Shown in pieces: positions 53,823-62,737 of a DNA stretch of 64,000 nt. The position numbers and the translations under genes were made by a program. The notes beneath the pieces were generated by a model. That model was given only the letters and a program-made list of their open reading frames with translations. It did no database searches and had not been told where the DNA came from. Numbering within the stretch: position 1 is the first letter of the stretch; each line of letters begins with the position of its first letter. Source of the DNA: Bradyrhizobium symbiodeficiens (GTDB lineage Bacteria > Pseudomonadota > Alphaproteobacteria > Rhizobiales > Xanthobacteraceae). Location: positions 2,358,501-2,422,500 of the forward strand of contig NZ_CP029427.2 of assembly GCF_002266465.3 (NCBI RefSeq). The letters run 5' to 3'.

Positions 53823-54319
53823 GCGTGCTCGACCGCGACAGCGAGCTGCGCCGGCGCGCCTGGGACGCCGCGGCGAGCGTGGTCGATCCCGAAATTCCGG
53901 TGCTGACCATCGCCGACCTCGGCGTGCTCCGCGAGGTTGCGCTCGACGGCGATCATGTCGATGTCGCGATCACGCCGACCTATTCCGGCTGCCCGGCGAT
54001 GAACATGATCGCGCTGGAAATCGAGGTCGCGCTGGAGCGCGCTGGATTCCGTGGCTCAAAGGTCCGCACGGTGCTGTCGCCGGCCTGGACCACCGATTGG
54101 ATGAGCGAGGAGGGCCGCCAAAAGCTGCGCGCCTACGGCATCGCGCCGCCGCAGGCCTCGAACTCGCGCCGGGCATTGTTCGGCGCCCAGGCCGTCGCCT
54201 GCCCGCAATGTGGCTCCGAGAACACCGAGCTGCTGTCCGAATTCGGATCGACCTCCTGCAAGGCGCTGTGGCGCTGCAAGTCCTGCCGCGAACCCTTCGA
54301 TTACTTCAAGTGTCATTGA
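53816..54319 (+). CDS. paaD: PaaD, Fe-S/metal assembly factor for the epoxidase
   Basis: 167 residues. N-terminal MIP18/DUF59 domain with VVDPEIPVLTIADLGVLREV and TPTYSGCPAMNMIALEIEVA; the C-terminal zinc-like motif has CPQCGSENTELLSEFGSTSC, then CKSCREPFDYFKCH. Known PaaD is needed to assemble the cofactor of the PaaE reductase or epoxidase. It overlaps paaC by seven bases and ends two bases before paaE. Confidence 0.92.
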   Translation: MVSVLDRDSELRRRAWDAAASVVDPEIPVLTIADLGVLREVALDGDHVDVAITPTYSGCPAMNMIALEIEVALERAGFRGSKVRTVLSPAWTTDWMSEEGRQKLRAYGIAPPQASNSRRALFGAQAVACPQCGSENTELLSEFGSTSCKALWRCKSCREPFDYFKCH

Positions 54320-54321
54320 CC

Positions 54322-55404
54322 ATGTCCGCAGCCGCACCGCGCTTTCATCGTCTGGCCGTCAGCGGCCTTCGCCGCGAGGCGGCCGACGCCGTCTCGATGA
54401 CCTTCGCCATCCCGGGCGAACTCGCTCGCGATTACGCCTTCACGCCCGGGCAGTATCTCACGCTTCGCACGATGCTGGACGGTGAGGAGGTGCGCCGCTC
54501 CTATTCGATCTGTTCCGGCCCCGACGACGGCGAGATCCGCATCGCCGTGAAGAAGGTCGATGGCGGTGCGTTCTCGAACTGGGCCGCCGATGAACTCAAA
54601 TGCGGCGACGAACTCGACGTAATGACGCCGACCGGCCGCTTCGGCGCGGTCGCGCCGGCCGATACGGGGCGGATCCATGTCGGCTTTGCCGCAGGCTCCG
54701 GCATTACGCCGATCCTGTCGATCGTCAAGGGCATCCTCGCACGCGAGCCGGACAACCGCTTCTTCCTATTCTACGGCAACCGATCGAGCGACAACATCAT
54801 GTTCCTCGAGCCGCTCGAAGAGCTGAAGGATCGCTTCATCGACCGCCTCTCGATCTTTCACGTCATCTCCGGCGAAGAGCAGGACATCCCGATCCTGCAT
54901 GGCCGGCTCGACGGCGACAAGGTGAGGGTGCTGCTGCGCTCGCTGGTGCCGGCGGCAAGCGTCGATCACGTCTTCATCTGCGGTCCGTCCGGCATGAGCG
55001 AGGACATCGAGGCGACCTGCCGCGAGCTCGGCGTCGCGCAAGACCGCATCCATGTCGAGCGCTTCGTCTCCGAATTCGGCGGCAAGCCGCGGCCGAAAAA
55101 GGCGGTTGCGCCCGACGCGCCGCCGAAGGCGATCGCCTCGCTGATCATCGACGGCAAGCGTCGCGACGTTCCGGTGGCGGAGGACGAGGCGATCCTCGAT
55201 GCCGCGTTGCGCGCCGGCGTCGATCTGCCCTTCGCCTGCAAGGGCGGCATGTGCTCGACCTGCCGCGCCAAGCTGGTCGAAGGCGAGGCGCCGATGGACA
55301 TCAATTATTCGCTGGAGCCGTGGGAACTGAAGGCAGGGTTCATCCTGACTTGCCAGGCCAAGCCGTCGTCGGAGCGGGTCGTCGTCGATTACGACCACGT
55401 CTGA
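54322..55404 (+). CDS. paaE: PaaE, epoxidase NADPH reductase
   Basis: 360 residues from ATG 54322; the frame is open further back over paaD and is not real there. FAD/NAD module: RRSYSICSGPDDGE (FAD loop RxYS), FAAGSGITPILSIVKGIL and VFICGPSGM. The C-terminal plant-type ferredoxin has Cys cluster AGVDLPFACKGGMCSTCRAK with the fourth Cys in ILTCQAKP. It passes electrons from NADPH via FAD and [2Fe-2S] to PaaA. It closes the paaABCDE set. Confidence 0.95.
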   Translation: MSAAAPRFHRLAVSGLRREAADAVSMTFAIPGELARDYAFTPGQYLTLRTMLDGEEVRRSYSICSGPDDGEIRIAVKKVDGGAFSNWAADELKCGDELDVMTPTGRFGAVAPADTGRIHVGFAAGSGITPILSIVKGILAREPDNRFFLFYGNRSSDNIMFLEPLEELKDRFIDRLSIFHVISGEEQDIPILHGRLDGDKVRVLLRSLVPAASVDHVFICGPSGMSEDIEATCRELGVAQDRIHVERFVSEFGGKPRPKKAVAPDAPPKAIASLIIDGKRRDVPVAEDEAILDAALRAGVDLPFACKGGMCSTCRAKLVEGEAPMDINYSLEPWELKAGFILTCQAKPSSERVVVDYDHV

Positions 55405-55431
55405 GCAGGCGTATCAGGTCCCGCCAATGCA

Positions 55432-55452
55432 AATGCGTCGCATTATTTGACA
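55432..55452 (+). promoter_or_regulatory. Palindrome and TTGACA box between paaE and paaI
   Basis: AATGCG (55432-55437) and CGCATT (55439-55444) form a perfect palindrome, immediately followed by TTGACA (55447-55452), a good -35 box; a clear -10 is not seen. A secondary promoter for paaI-paaK, possibly regulated, is suggested. Confidence 0.35.
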
Positions 55453-55505
55453 GTTTCGGCCAACCAGCAGAACATCATGGGCAAACATTTCGCCGGGAGG
55501 AGCGC

Positions 55506-55955
55506 GTGAACGTCAAAGCTGCTCTGTCGCCTGAGGATATTGCCCGCGCCTGCGCTGAGGCGATGTGGGCGGAGGACGATGCCTCCAAGGGGCTCGGCAT
55601 GGAGATCGTCGAGATTGGCCCCGGCTTCGCAACGCTCGCGATGAATGTGCGGCCGGACATGGTCAACGGCCAGCGCATCGCCCATGGCGGCTTCATCTTC
55701 ACGCTCGCCGATTCCGCCTTTGCCTTTGCCTGCAACTCGCACAACGACCGCGTCGTTGCCGCGCAAGGCCAGATCACCTTCATCAAGCCGGGTAAACTCG
55801 GGGATCGCCTTGTTGCGAAGGCACGCGAGGTCACGCGCGGCGGCCGCTCCGGCATCTATGACGTGCGTGTTACCGCAGGCGAGACCATCATCGCAGAATT
55901 CCGCGGGCACTCGCGTGTCATTCCCGGCACATGGCTGCCGGAGCAGGACAAATAA
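55506..55955 (+). CDS. paaI: PaaI hotdog-fold thioesterase
   Basis: 149 residues from GTG 55506, with GGGAGGA just upstream; a long open frame preceding it runs through paaE in another frame and is not used. It has hotdog motif GQRIAHGGFIFTLADSAFAF, where HGG and Asp form the active site, and AQGQITFIKPGKLGDRLVAK. PaaI hydrolyses CoA esters of hydroxyphenylacetate-type intermediates, rescuing CoA when the pathway stalls. paaK follows 29 bases later. Confidence 0.93.
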   Translation: MNVKAALSPEDIARACAEAMWAEDDASKGLGMEIVEIGPGFATLAMNVRPDMVNGQRIAHGGFIFTLADSAFAFACNSHNDRVVAAQGQITFIKPGKLGDRLVAKAREVTRGGRSGIYDVRVTAGETIIAEFRGHSRVIPGTWLPEQDK

Positions 55956-55984
55956 AAAGAACGAAACAACGTGGGGAAGCAAGG

Positions 55985-57316
55985 ATGGCTCTGACGAGGC
56001 TCAAGGAAGGCGGCAGCGCCTATAGCGCCGAGATGGACGTGCATGAGCGCGCCTCGCGTGATGAGATCATGGCGCTGCAGAAGCAGCGGCTGGCCTGGTC
56101 GCTGAAGCACGCCTATGACAACGTCGCGCATTATCGCAAGGCCTTCGACGAGGCCGGCGTGCATCCGTCAGATTTTCGCGAGCTCTCCGATCTCGCGAAA
56201 TTCCCGTTCACGGTGAAGACGGATTTGCGCGATAATTATCCCTTCAACATGTTCGCCGTGCCACGCGAAAAGCTGGTGCGCGTGCATGCGTCCTCCGGCA
56301 CGACCGGCAAGCCGATCGTGGTGGGCTACACGCAACGTGATATCGATACCTGGTCGGACGTGATGGCGCGCTCGATCCGCGCCGCCGGCGGCCGCACCGG
56401 CATGATCATCCACAATGCTTACGGCTACGGCCTCTTCACCGGCGGGCTCGGCGTGCATTACGGCGCCGAAAAACTCGGCTGCACCGTGGTGCCGATCTCG
56501 GGCGGCATGACCGAGCGGCAGGTGCAGCTCATCAACGATTTCCGGCCCGACATCATCACGGTGACGCCGAGCTACATGCTGGCGATCCTCGACGAGTTCA
56601 AGCGGCAGAAGCTCGACCCGCGCCAATGCTCGCTCAAGGTCGGCATCTTCGGCGCCGAGCCCTGGACCAATGCGATGCGCGGGGAGATCGAGGAGGCCTT
56701 CGATATGGACGCGACCGACATCTACGGTCTCTCCGAAGTGATCGGCCCCGGCGTCGCCCAGGAATGCATCGAGACCAAGGACGGCCTGCACATCTGGGAG
56801 GACCATTTCTATCCTGAGGTCATCGACCCTGAAACGGGTGCGGTGCTGCCCGACGGCGAGAAGGGCGAACTGGTCTTCACCTCGCTCACCAAGGAAGCCT
56901 TTCCCGTGATCCGGTATCGCACCCGCGACCTGACGCGGCTGCTGCCGGGCACGGCGCGGCCGGGCATGCGTCGCATGGAGAAGGTGACCGGGCGCTCCGA
57001 CGACATGATCATCCTGCGAGGTGTCAACCTGTTCCCGACCCAGATCGAGGAGGTGCTGCTCGCGACCGACTGGTGCGGCGGCCACTTCATCCTGGAACTG
57101 ACCCGTGAAGGCCGTATGGACGAGCTCACCATCATCGCGGAAGCGCGATCCGAGAGCTGGGACGGGCGCGGTCTGCTCGACCATGCCGACCGGATATCGA
57201 GCCACATCAAGAACACCATCGGCATCAGCTCCAGGGTGCAGGTGGTCGCGCCCGCCACGCTGGAACGCTCGCTCGGCAAGGCCAAACGCCTCTACGACAA
57301 GCGGCCCAAGGACTGA
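55985..57316 (+). CDS. paaK: Phenylacetate-CoA ligase PaaK
   Basis: 443 residues from ATG 55985. AMP-forming motif VHASSGTTGKPIVVGYTQ, the second core IYGLSEVIGPGVAQECIETK and hinge region VTGRSDDMIILRGVNLFPTQ (usual RGxNxFP). It activates phenylacetate to phenylacetyl-CoA, the first pathway step and the source of the PaaX ligand. Length and motifs match the family (430-440). It ends the unit, with a terminator at 57355. Confidence 0.95.
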   Translation: MALTRLKEGGSAYSAEMDVHERASRDEIMALQKQRLAWSLKHAYDNVAHYRKAFDEAGVHPSDFRELSDLAKFPFTVKTDLRDNYPFNMFAVPREKLVRVHASSGTTGKPIVVGYTQRDIDTWSDVMARSIRAAGGRTGMIIHNAYGYGLFTGGLGVHYGAEKLGCTVVPISGGMTERQVQLINDFRPDIITVTPSYMLAILDEFKRQKLDPRQCSLKVGIFGAEPWTNAMRGEIEEAFDMDATDIYGLSEVIGPGVAQECIETKDGLHIWEDHFYPEVIDPETGAVLPDGEKGELVFTSLTKEAFPVIRYRTRDLTRLLPGTARPGMRRMEKVTGRSDDMIILRGVNLFPTQIEEVLLATDWCGGHFILELTREGRMDELTIIAEARSESWDGRGLLDHADRISSHIKNTIGISSRVQVVAPATLERSLGKAKRLYDKRPKD

Positions 57317-57354
57317 TTCGACCGATTGACTTGATCGGCCCCAAAGGCGACAAG

Positions 57355-57378
57355 GCCCGCGAGAAATCGCGGGTCTTT
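57355..57378 (+). terminator. Intrinsic terminator after paaK
   Basis: GCCCGCGA (57355-57362) pairs with TCGCGGGT around GAAA, followed by CTTTT. It ends one or two bases before the next ATG at 57381. Confidence 0.85.
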
Positions 57379-57380
57379 TC

Positions 57381-58385
57381 ATGTCGCCAGCCGATACCAA
57401 AACCGTCGAAGCGCGCTGCGTGCGCCTCAATGCCAAGGCCGAGAACGCTGCCGCGGTCGCGCCGGTGGTCGAGCGTCATACGCTGACGCGCGGTCCGAAC
57501 GATGTCCTGATCGAGGTGAAGGCCGCCGCCGTCAACCCCTCGGATGTCAAGGCAGCAACCGGATTGATGCCCTACGCCGTATTCCCGCGCACACCGGGCC
57601 GCGACTATGCCGGCGTGGTGACCGAGGGGCCGGCTGGCACCGTCGGCCGCGAGGTGTTCGGCTCCTCCGGCGATCTCGGCATCCGCCGTGACGGCACCCA
57701 TGCAACCCATCTCGTCGTCGAAGCCGACGCGGTGGTGGAGAAGCCGAAGACGGTGTCGTGGGAGGAGGCCGCCGGCATCGGCGTGCCCTTTGTCACCGCG
57801 ATGGAAGGCTTTCGTCGCGCCGGCGTACCGAAGTACGGTGAGACCATCCTGGTATTCGGCGTCAACGGCAAGGTGGGCCAGGCCGCGGTGCAGATCGCGA
57901 CCTGGCAGGGCGCGCGCGTCATCGGCGTGGTGCGCAAGGCGGAGGCCTACGAAGGCCACACCAATGCCCCCGTCGAGGTGATCGACGCGTCCGCGACCGA
58001 CGTCGCCACGCGCGTGCGCGAATTGACCGGCGGCAAGGGCGCCGACATCGTCTTCAACACGGTCGGCGATCCCTATTTCCAGGCCGCGCACAAATCGCTC
58101 GCCTTGCGCGGCCGCCAGATCCTGATCGCCGCGATCGAGCGCATCGTGCAGTTCAACATTCTCGAATTCTACCGCGGCCAGCACACCTATGTCGGCATCG
58201 ATACGCTCGGCCTGTCGTCGGCCGCCACAGGCGCGGTGCTGCGCGATCTCAGCCCGGGCTTTGCGAGCGGCCAGCTGAAGCCGTTCCCGATCAAGGCGCA
58301 TGCCGTCTATCCGCTGGAGCGCGCCAAGGAGGCGTATGTCGCGGTCGCCGGTTCCTCGCGTGACCGCGTGGTCCTGAAGCCGTAG
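57381..58385 (+). CDS. Medium-chain dehydrogenase/reductase, quinone-oxidoreductase-like
   Basis: 334 residues. GroES-like N-terminus with VKAAAVNPSDVKAATG and PGRDYAGVVTEG, then Rossmann fold ILVFGVNGKVGQAAVQIATW and a C-terminal RDRVVLKP. No zinc Cys cluster is seen, so it is the zinc-free QOR type that reduces quinones or enoyl ketones with NADPH. The ATG abuts the paaK terminator, so translation may start from a promoter in the hairpin or from read-through. A sulfur permease follows by two bases. Confidence 0.88.
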   Translation: MSPADTKTVEARCVRLNAKAENAAAVAPVVERHTLTRGPNDVLIEVKAAAVNPSDVKAATGLMPYAVFPRTPGRDYAGVVTEGPAGTVGREVFGSSGDLGIRRDGTHATHLVVEADAVVEKPKTVSWEEAAGIGVPFVTAMEGFRRAGVPKYGETILVFGVNGKVGQAAVQIATWQGARVIGVVRKAEAYEGHTNAPVEVIDASATDVATRVRELTGGKGADIVFNTVGDPYFQAAHKSLALRGRQILIAAIERIVQFNILEFYRGQHTYVGIDTLGLSSAATGAVLRDLSPGFASGQLKPFPIKAHAVYPLERAKEAYVAVAGSSRDRVVLKP

Positions 58386-58387
58386 TC

Positions 58388-59467
58388 ATGGACTCGTCCG
58401 CAGCACTCGTCATTGTCGCCGGCCTCGCCATCGGCGTTGTCTACGGCGCCGTCGGCCTTCTCAGTGGCTTTTGCCTGATGAGCAGCATGCGCGGCTGGCT
58501 TGCGGAGGGAGACGGGCGGCTGGTGCGGACATATGCGCTGGCGATCGCGGTTGCGATCGCCGCCAGCCAGTTCCTTGCGGGCAACGGCATGGCCGATCTC
58601 GGCAAGTCGATCTACCTGCAGCAGACCTTCTCGGTGCCGGTGCTGTTCTTCGGCGGACTGCTGTTCGGTTACGGCATGGTGCTGTCGAACGGCTGCGGCT
58701 CGCGCGCCCTGGTGTTGCTTGGCCGCGGCAACCTCCGCTCCTTCGTCGTCGTGACCGTACTCGCCATCGCCGCGCAGATGACGCTCAAGGGGCTGATCGC
58801 ACCGGCGCGAATCGCGCTGGTTCAGGCCTCGCAAACCACCGTCAGCGTCAATTCGCTGCCGTCGCTGCTGGCGAGACTTGGCCCAACTGAAGCTCTGTCG
58901 CGCACGCTGGCTGCCGCCGTGCTCGTCCTCGTGCTGATCCTGTTTGCCTTCGCGCATCCGATGTTCCGGCGCTCGCCGGGCCAGATCGCGGCAGGCATTA
59001 TTGTCGGCCTGCTTGTCGCCGCCGGCTGGTTCGTCACCGGCTATCTCGGTGCCGACGACTTCAATCCGGTGCCGGTGACCTCGCTCACTTTCATCGCGCC
59101 GATCGCCGATAGCTTGCAATACGCCATGCTCTCGACAGGCTTGACGCTCAACTTCGGCATTGCGACGGTCGCCGGCGTGTTCGCCGGCAGCCTGATCACT
59201 GCACTTGCCACGGGCCGATTCAAGCTTGAAGGCTATTCCTCGCCGCGCCACATGCTGCGCTCGGGCAGCGGCGCCGCGCTGATGGGCATCGGCGGCGTGA
59301 TGGCGTTCGGCTGCTCGATCGGGCAGGGGCTCACGGGTGTGTCGACCCTGGCGCTAGGATCGTTCGTCGCGCTCGCCGGCATCCTGCTCGGCACGACCGC
59401 AGGTTTGCGTGGCGTGCTGCGGGTTCAGCCGCTCAAGGCAGCCGGGGCTGGCTCGCCGGCCGCTTAG
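58388..59467 (+). CDS. YeeE/YedE-family sulfur-compound permease
   Basis: 359 residues with about nine or ten membrane segments. Three conserved Cys motifs of the family are visible: LLSGFCLMSSMRGW, GMVLSNGCGSRALVLLGRG and VMAFGCSIGQGLTGVSTLAL. In YeeE/TsuA such Cys residues line the thiosulfate path. It is two bases after the oxidoreductase gene. Neighbouring minus-strand genes (sulfite-oxidase-like, OsmC) also concern sulfur or thiols, though they run in the opposite direction. Cargo (thiosulfate or other) is inference. Confidence 0.88.
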   Translation: MDSSAALVIVAGLAIGVVYGAVGLLSGFCLMSSMRGWLAEGDGRLVRTYALAIAVAIAASQFLAGNGMADLGKSIYLQQTFSVPVLFFGGLLFGYGMVLSNGCGSRALVLLGRGNLRSFVVVTVLAIAAQMTLKGLIAPARIALVQASQTTVSVNSLPSLLARLGPTEALSRTLAAAVLVLVLILFAFAHPMFRRSPGQIAAGIIVGLLVAAGWFVTGYLGADDFNPVPVTSLTFIAPIADSLQYAMLSTGLTLNFGIATVAGVFAGSLITALATGRFKLEGYSSPRHMLRSGSGAALMGIGGVMAFGCSIGQGLTGVSTLALGSFVALAGILLGTTAGLRGVLRVQPLKAAGAGSPAA

Positions 59468-60691
59468 CTAGTCCACGGCCTTCGTCACGATGCGGATCTC
59501 CGACGTCAGTGTCCGGTGCACCGGGCACTTGTCTGCGATCTCCATCAGCTTCTTGCGTTGCTCGGCATCCAGCGCGCCGTCGATCGCGATGTCGCGCTCG
59601 ATCTGGTCGAGCATGCCCTCCCGCGTCTCGCACTCCTCGCAATCCTTGGCATAGATTTTCGAGTGCTTCAGCGTGACCGTGACCCGATCGAGCGGCAGCG
59701 ACTTGCGGTCGGCATAGAGCCGCATGGTCATGGAGGTGCACGCGCCGAGGCCAGCGAGCAGGAAATCGTAGGGCCCCGGGCCGGCGTCCTCGCCGCCAGC
59801 TGACACCGGCTCGTCCGCCACGAGGCGATGCGGCCCGACGGTGATGATCTGGTTGAATTTGCTCTTGCGAGTCTCCTGCACCAGGACCTTCCGCGGCTCC
59901 TCCGGGCGGTCCATCGTCTTCGCCCGTCGCGCCGTGTCGATATAGCGGCTGGCCCAGGCCGCGATCATGTCGGCGGCATAGAGCGCGTCGGCGGGTTTGG
60001 CGAGCAGATGATCGGCATGGTCGAGCGAGACGAAGCTCTTGGGGTGCTTTGCCGCGACAAAGATCTTCGTTGCATTCTCGATCCCGACGGTGTCATCGAC
60101 CGGCGAGTGCATTACCAGCAGCGCCTTGTGCAGCCCCGTGATGTCTTTCATCAGTTCGTGCTCGGCCACGTCGTCGAGGAATTCCCGCTTGATCCGGAAT
60201 GGGCGTCCTGCAAGCGAGACCTCGCCCTCGCCCTGTGCGCGGATGTTGTCGAGATGCTCCTTGAAGAGGCCGGTCACGTGCGCCGGATCGGATGGGGCCG
60301 CGATGGTCACGACAGCCGTGGCCTCGGGAATTCTTCCGGCGGCTGCGAGGATCGCGGCGCCGCCGAGGCTGTGGCCGATCAGGAGCGACGGCGCCTTGCG
60401 GGCGTCGCGCAGATGGTCGGCTGCGCGCACGAGATCGGCCACGTTGGACGAAAACGTCGAATTGGCGAAATCGCCTTCGCTCGAGCCGATCCCGGTGAAG
60501 TCGAAGCGCAGCACCGCGATGCCTCTGGCGGCCAGCGCGACCGAGATGCGCTTGGCGGCGAGCGTATCCTTTCCGCAAGTGAAGCAGTGCGCAAACAGCG
60601 CATAGGCCGCGGGCTCGCCGTCCGGCAGTTCCAGCGCGGCTGCAAGCTGATGGCCGCCTTCGCCCGTGAATTGAAAGCGTTCCGTCGGCAT
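59468..60691 (-). CDS. Alpha/beta hydrolase-OsmC fusion protein
   Basis: 407 residues in two parts. Residues 1-255 are an alpha/beta hydrolase with LLIGHSLGGAAILAAAG (nucleophile Ser), VMHSPVDDTVG (Asp) and SLDHADHLL (His). Residues 270-407 are OsmC-like, with LLAGLGACTSMTMRLY and AKDCEECETREGMLDQIERD carrying the redox Cys residues. The OsmC half is expected to reduce organic hydroperoxides. Such fusions are known in proteobacteria. It is the last gene of the minus-strand P450 operon, 27 bases after the sulfite-oxidase-like gene. Confidence 0.9.
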   Translation of the reverse strand: MPTERFQFTGEGGHQLAAALELPDGEPAAYALFAHCFTCGKDTLAAKRISVALAARGIAVLRFDFTGIGSSEGDFANSTFSSNVADLVRAADHLRDARKAPSLLIGHSLGGAAILAAAGRIPEATAVVTIAAPSDPAHVTGLFKEHLDNIRAQGEGEVSLAGRPFRIKREFLDDVAEHELMKDITGLHKALLVMHSPVDDTVGIENATKIFVAAKHPKSFVSLDHADHLLAKPADALYAADMIAAWASRYIDTARRAKTMDRPEEPRKVLVQETRKSKFNQIITVGPHRLVADEPVSAGGEDAGPGPYDFLLAGLGACTSMTMRLYADRKSLPLDRVTVTLKHSKIYAKDCEECETREGMLDQIERDIAIDGALDAEQRKKLMEIADKCPVHRTLTSEIRIVTKAVD

Positions 60692-60718
60692 GGGCTTCCC
60701 CTCGTTCCTGCTTGAATT

Positions 60719-61378
60719 CTAATCGTCGGAATAGCGCTGCTCGGCCCAGGGATCGCCCCGGTTATGATAGCCGCGGACTTCCCAGAAGCCCGGCGCGTCC
60801 TCGGTCAGGAATTCGATGGACTGGAGCCATTTCGCGCTCTTCCAGAAATACAGATGCGGCACGACCAGCCGCACCGGGCCGCCATGCTCCTCCGTCAGCG
60901 GCTTGCCGGACCAGCTATGGGCGAGCAACGCATCCTCGGCGGCAAAGTCTTCCAGCGCGAGGTTGGTGGTGTAGCCGTCATGGGAATGCAGTGTCACGAA
61001 GCGTGCATCCTCGCGCGGCTGGCAGGCCGCGAGCAGCTCGCGTGTGGCAAGCCCTTCCCACTCGTTGTCGTAGCGCGACCAGGTGGTGACGCAATGAATG
61101 TCGGAGGTGAACCGCGCCTGCTTCTGCGCGGTGAATTCGACGAAGGTCCAGAACACGGGGCTCTCGACCGCGCCGTAGACGTCGAGCCGCCAGCGGTCGC
61201 GCGAGACCGGCGGCACCACCCCGAGATCGAGCACCGGCCAGTCCTTGGTGAGGTGCTGGCCGGGCGGCAGTCTTTGGTCCTCCGGCCGCGTGATCTTCCC
61301 TGTGAGAAAGCGGCCCTCGCGCGCCCATTTTTCCTTGGTGCGCGTCAGCTTGCTGTCGGATGGTGTCTCGTCAGCCAT
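60719..61378 (-). CDS. Sulfite-oxidase-like molybdopterin-dependent oxidoreductase
   Basis: 219 residues comprising the molybdopterin-binding sulfite oxidase domain. TSDIHCVTTWSRYDNEWEG carries the Mo-ligand Cys; RLVVPHLYFWKSAKWLQSIE is the conserved terminal block. It resembles the YedY/YuiH-type small oxidoreductases, but without a Tat signal, so it is probably cytoplasmic. Substrate may be a sulfoxide, sulfite or N-oxide. ATG 61378 follows the MFS stop by three bases. Confidence 0.88.
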   Translation of the reverse strand: MADETPSDSKLTRTKEKWAREGRFLTGKITRPEDQRLPPGQHLTKDWPVLDLGVVPPVSRDRWRLDVYGAVESPVFWTFVEFTAQKQARFTSDIHCVTTWSRYDNEWEGLATRELLAACQPREDARFVTLHSHDGYTTNLALEDFAAEDALLAHSWSGKPLTEEHGGPVRLVVPHLYFWKSAKWLQSIEFLTEDAPGFWEVRGYHNRGDPWAEQRYSDD

Positions 61379-61381
61379 GAT

Positions 61382-62704
61382 CTACTCGTGCCGGTGCATT
61401 GCCGAAGTGTGCTTGGTGTCGCGCATGGTAGCATAGATGACGAGGGACAGGCAGATGATGCCGCTGAGGTAGAAATAGAACCATTCCTCGTGGCCGATGC
61501 TCTTGAAATAGAGCGCGATCGCAGGCGCCGTGCCGCCGAAGACCGACACGGTGATGGCATAGGGCAGGCCGACGCCGAGCGCGCGGACATTGGTCGGGAA
61601 CAGCTCGGCCTTCACCACCGCGTTGATCGAGGTGTACCCGGCGACGAACAGCCAGGCACAGCAGATCAGGACGAACGCGACGAAGGGCGACTTGGTCTCC
61701 TTCAGCGTCATCAACAGCGGCACCGTCGCGAGCGTGCCGGCGACACCGAAGAAGATCAGCAGCGGCTTGCGCCCGATCTTGTCGGAGATCGCGCCGTAGA
61801 TCGGCTGGAGGATGGTCGCGAAGATCAACGTGCCGAAGATCACGAAAGTGGTCTGGTCCTCCGTCAGCCCGACCGAAAGCTTGACGAAGGTCTGCATGTA
61901 GGTGGTGAAGGTGTAGAACGCCGCGGTGCCGCCGGCGGTGAGGCCGACCACCAGGAGGAGCTCGCGCGGATAACGCAGCAAATTGGTGATCGAACCGGTC
62001 GGCTTCACCACCTTCCTGGCTTCCTCGAACGCCTCCGTCTCGTGCAGGCCGCGCCGCATCACCGCGGCAAAGATCGCCAGCAGCGCGCCGATCGCAAAGG
62101 GGATGCGCCAGCCCCATGCCTTCAGTTCCTCCGGCGTCAGGAACACTTTCTGCAGGAGCAGCAGCACGATGATCGCGGTGAGCTGGCCGCCGATCAGGGT
62201 GACGTATTGGAAGCTCGAATAGAAGCCACGGTGCTTGGGATCGGCGACCTCGCTGAGATAGGTGGCGCTGGCGCCATATTCGCCGCCGAGGCTCAGGCCC
62301 TCGATGACCCGGGCAAGCGCGAGGATGACAGGCGCGGCGAACCCGATCGTGGCATAGGTCGGCGTCAGCGCAATGATCAGCGAGCCAAAGCACATGAAGA
62401 CGACCGACAAGGTCAGCGAGATGCGCCGTCCGAAATGGTCGGCGAGATAGCCGAACAACCAGCCGCCCAGGGGTCGCATCAGGAACGTCGCCGCAAAGAC
62501 GACGGCAACGTTCAATTGCTGCACGACGGGGTCGCTGCCAGGGAAGAAGGCGGGAGCAAAATAGAGCGCGAACGCCGTGTAGGCGTAGAAGTCGTACCAC
62601 TCGACGAGATTGCCGATGGAGCCGATGAAGATCGCCTTGATCCGCCGCCTGGCGTCGGCGATGTCGATGTGGTCGGAGGCCGGTTTGATAGCTTGCTCAG
62701 TCAC
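61382..62704 (-). CDS. MFS transporter, metabolite:H+ symporter (MHS) type
   Basis: 440 residues and about twelve membrane helices. The MFS loop is GGWLFGYLADHFGRRISLTL; the early part GSIGNLVEWYDFYAYTAFAL is the MHS hallmark (dicarboxylate, shikimate, proline and other acid symporters). Start is GTG at 62704. It follows the P450 gene by 33 bases, so it likely imports the P450 substrate or a related acid. Confidence 0.92.
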   Translation of the reverse strand: MTEQAIKPASDHIDIADARRRIKAIFIGSIGNLVEWYDFYAYTAFALYFAPAFFPGSDPVVQQLNVAVVFAATFLMRPLGGWLFGYLADHFGRRISLTLSVVFMCFGSLIIALTPTYATIGFAAPVILALARVIEGLSLGGEYGASATYLSEVADPKHRGFYSSFQYVTLIGGQLTAIIVLLLLQKVFLTPEELKAWGWRIPFAIGALLAIFAAVMRRGLHETEAFEEARKVVKPTGSITNLLRYPRELLLVVGLTAGGTAAFYTFTTYMQTFVKLSVGLTEDQTTFVIFGTLIFATILQPIYGAISDKIGRKPLLIFFGVAGTLATVPLLMTLKETKSPFVAFVLICCAWLFVAGYTSINAVVKAELFPTNVRALGVGLPYAITVSVFGGTAPAIALYFKSIGHEEWFYFYLSGIICLSLVIYATMRDTKHTSAMHRHE

Positions 62705-62737
62705 GTCCGGCCTTTCCGTATCGCTGTTTGGAAAGGC

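Noticed and set aside
54600..55505. Upstream extension of the paaI frame through paaE.
   Set aside because: PaaE is well supported there; GTG 55506 has a ribosome site and gives the normal PaaI length.
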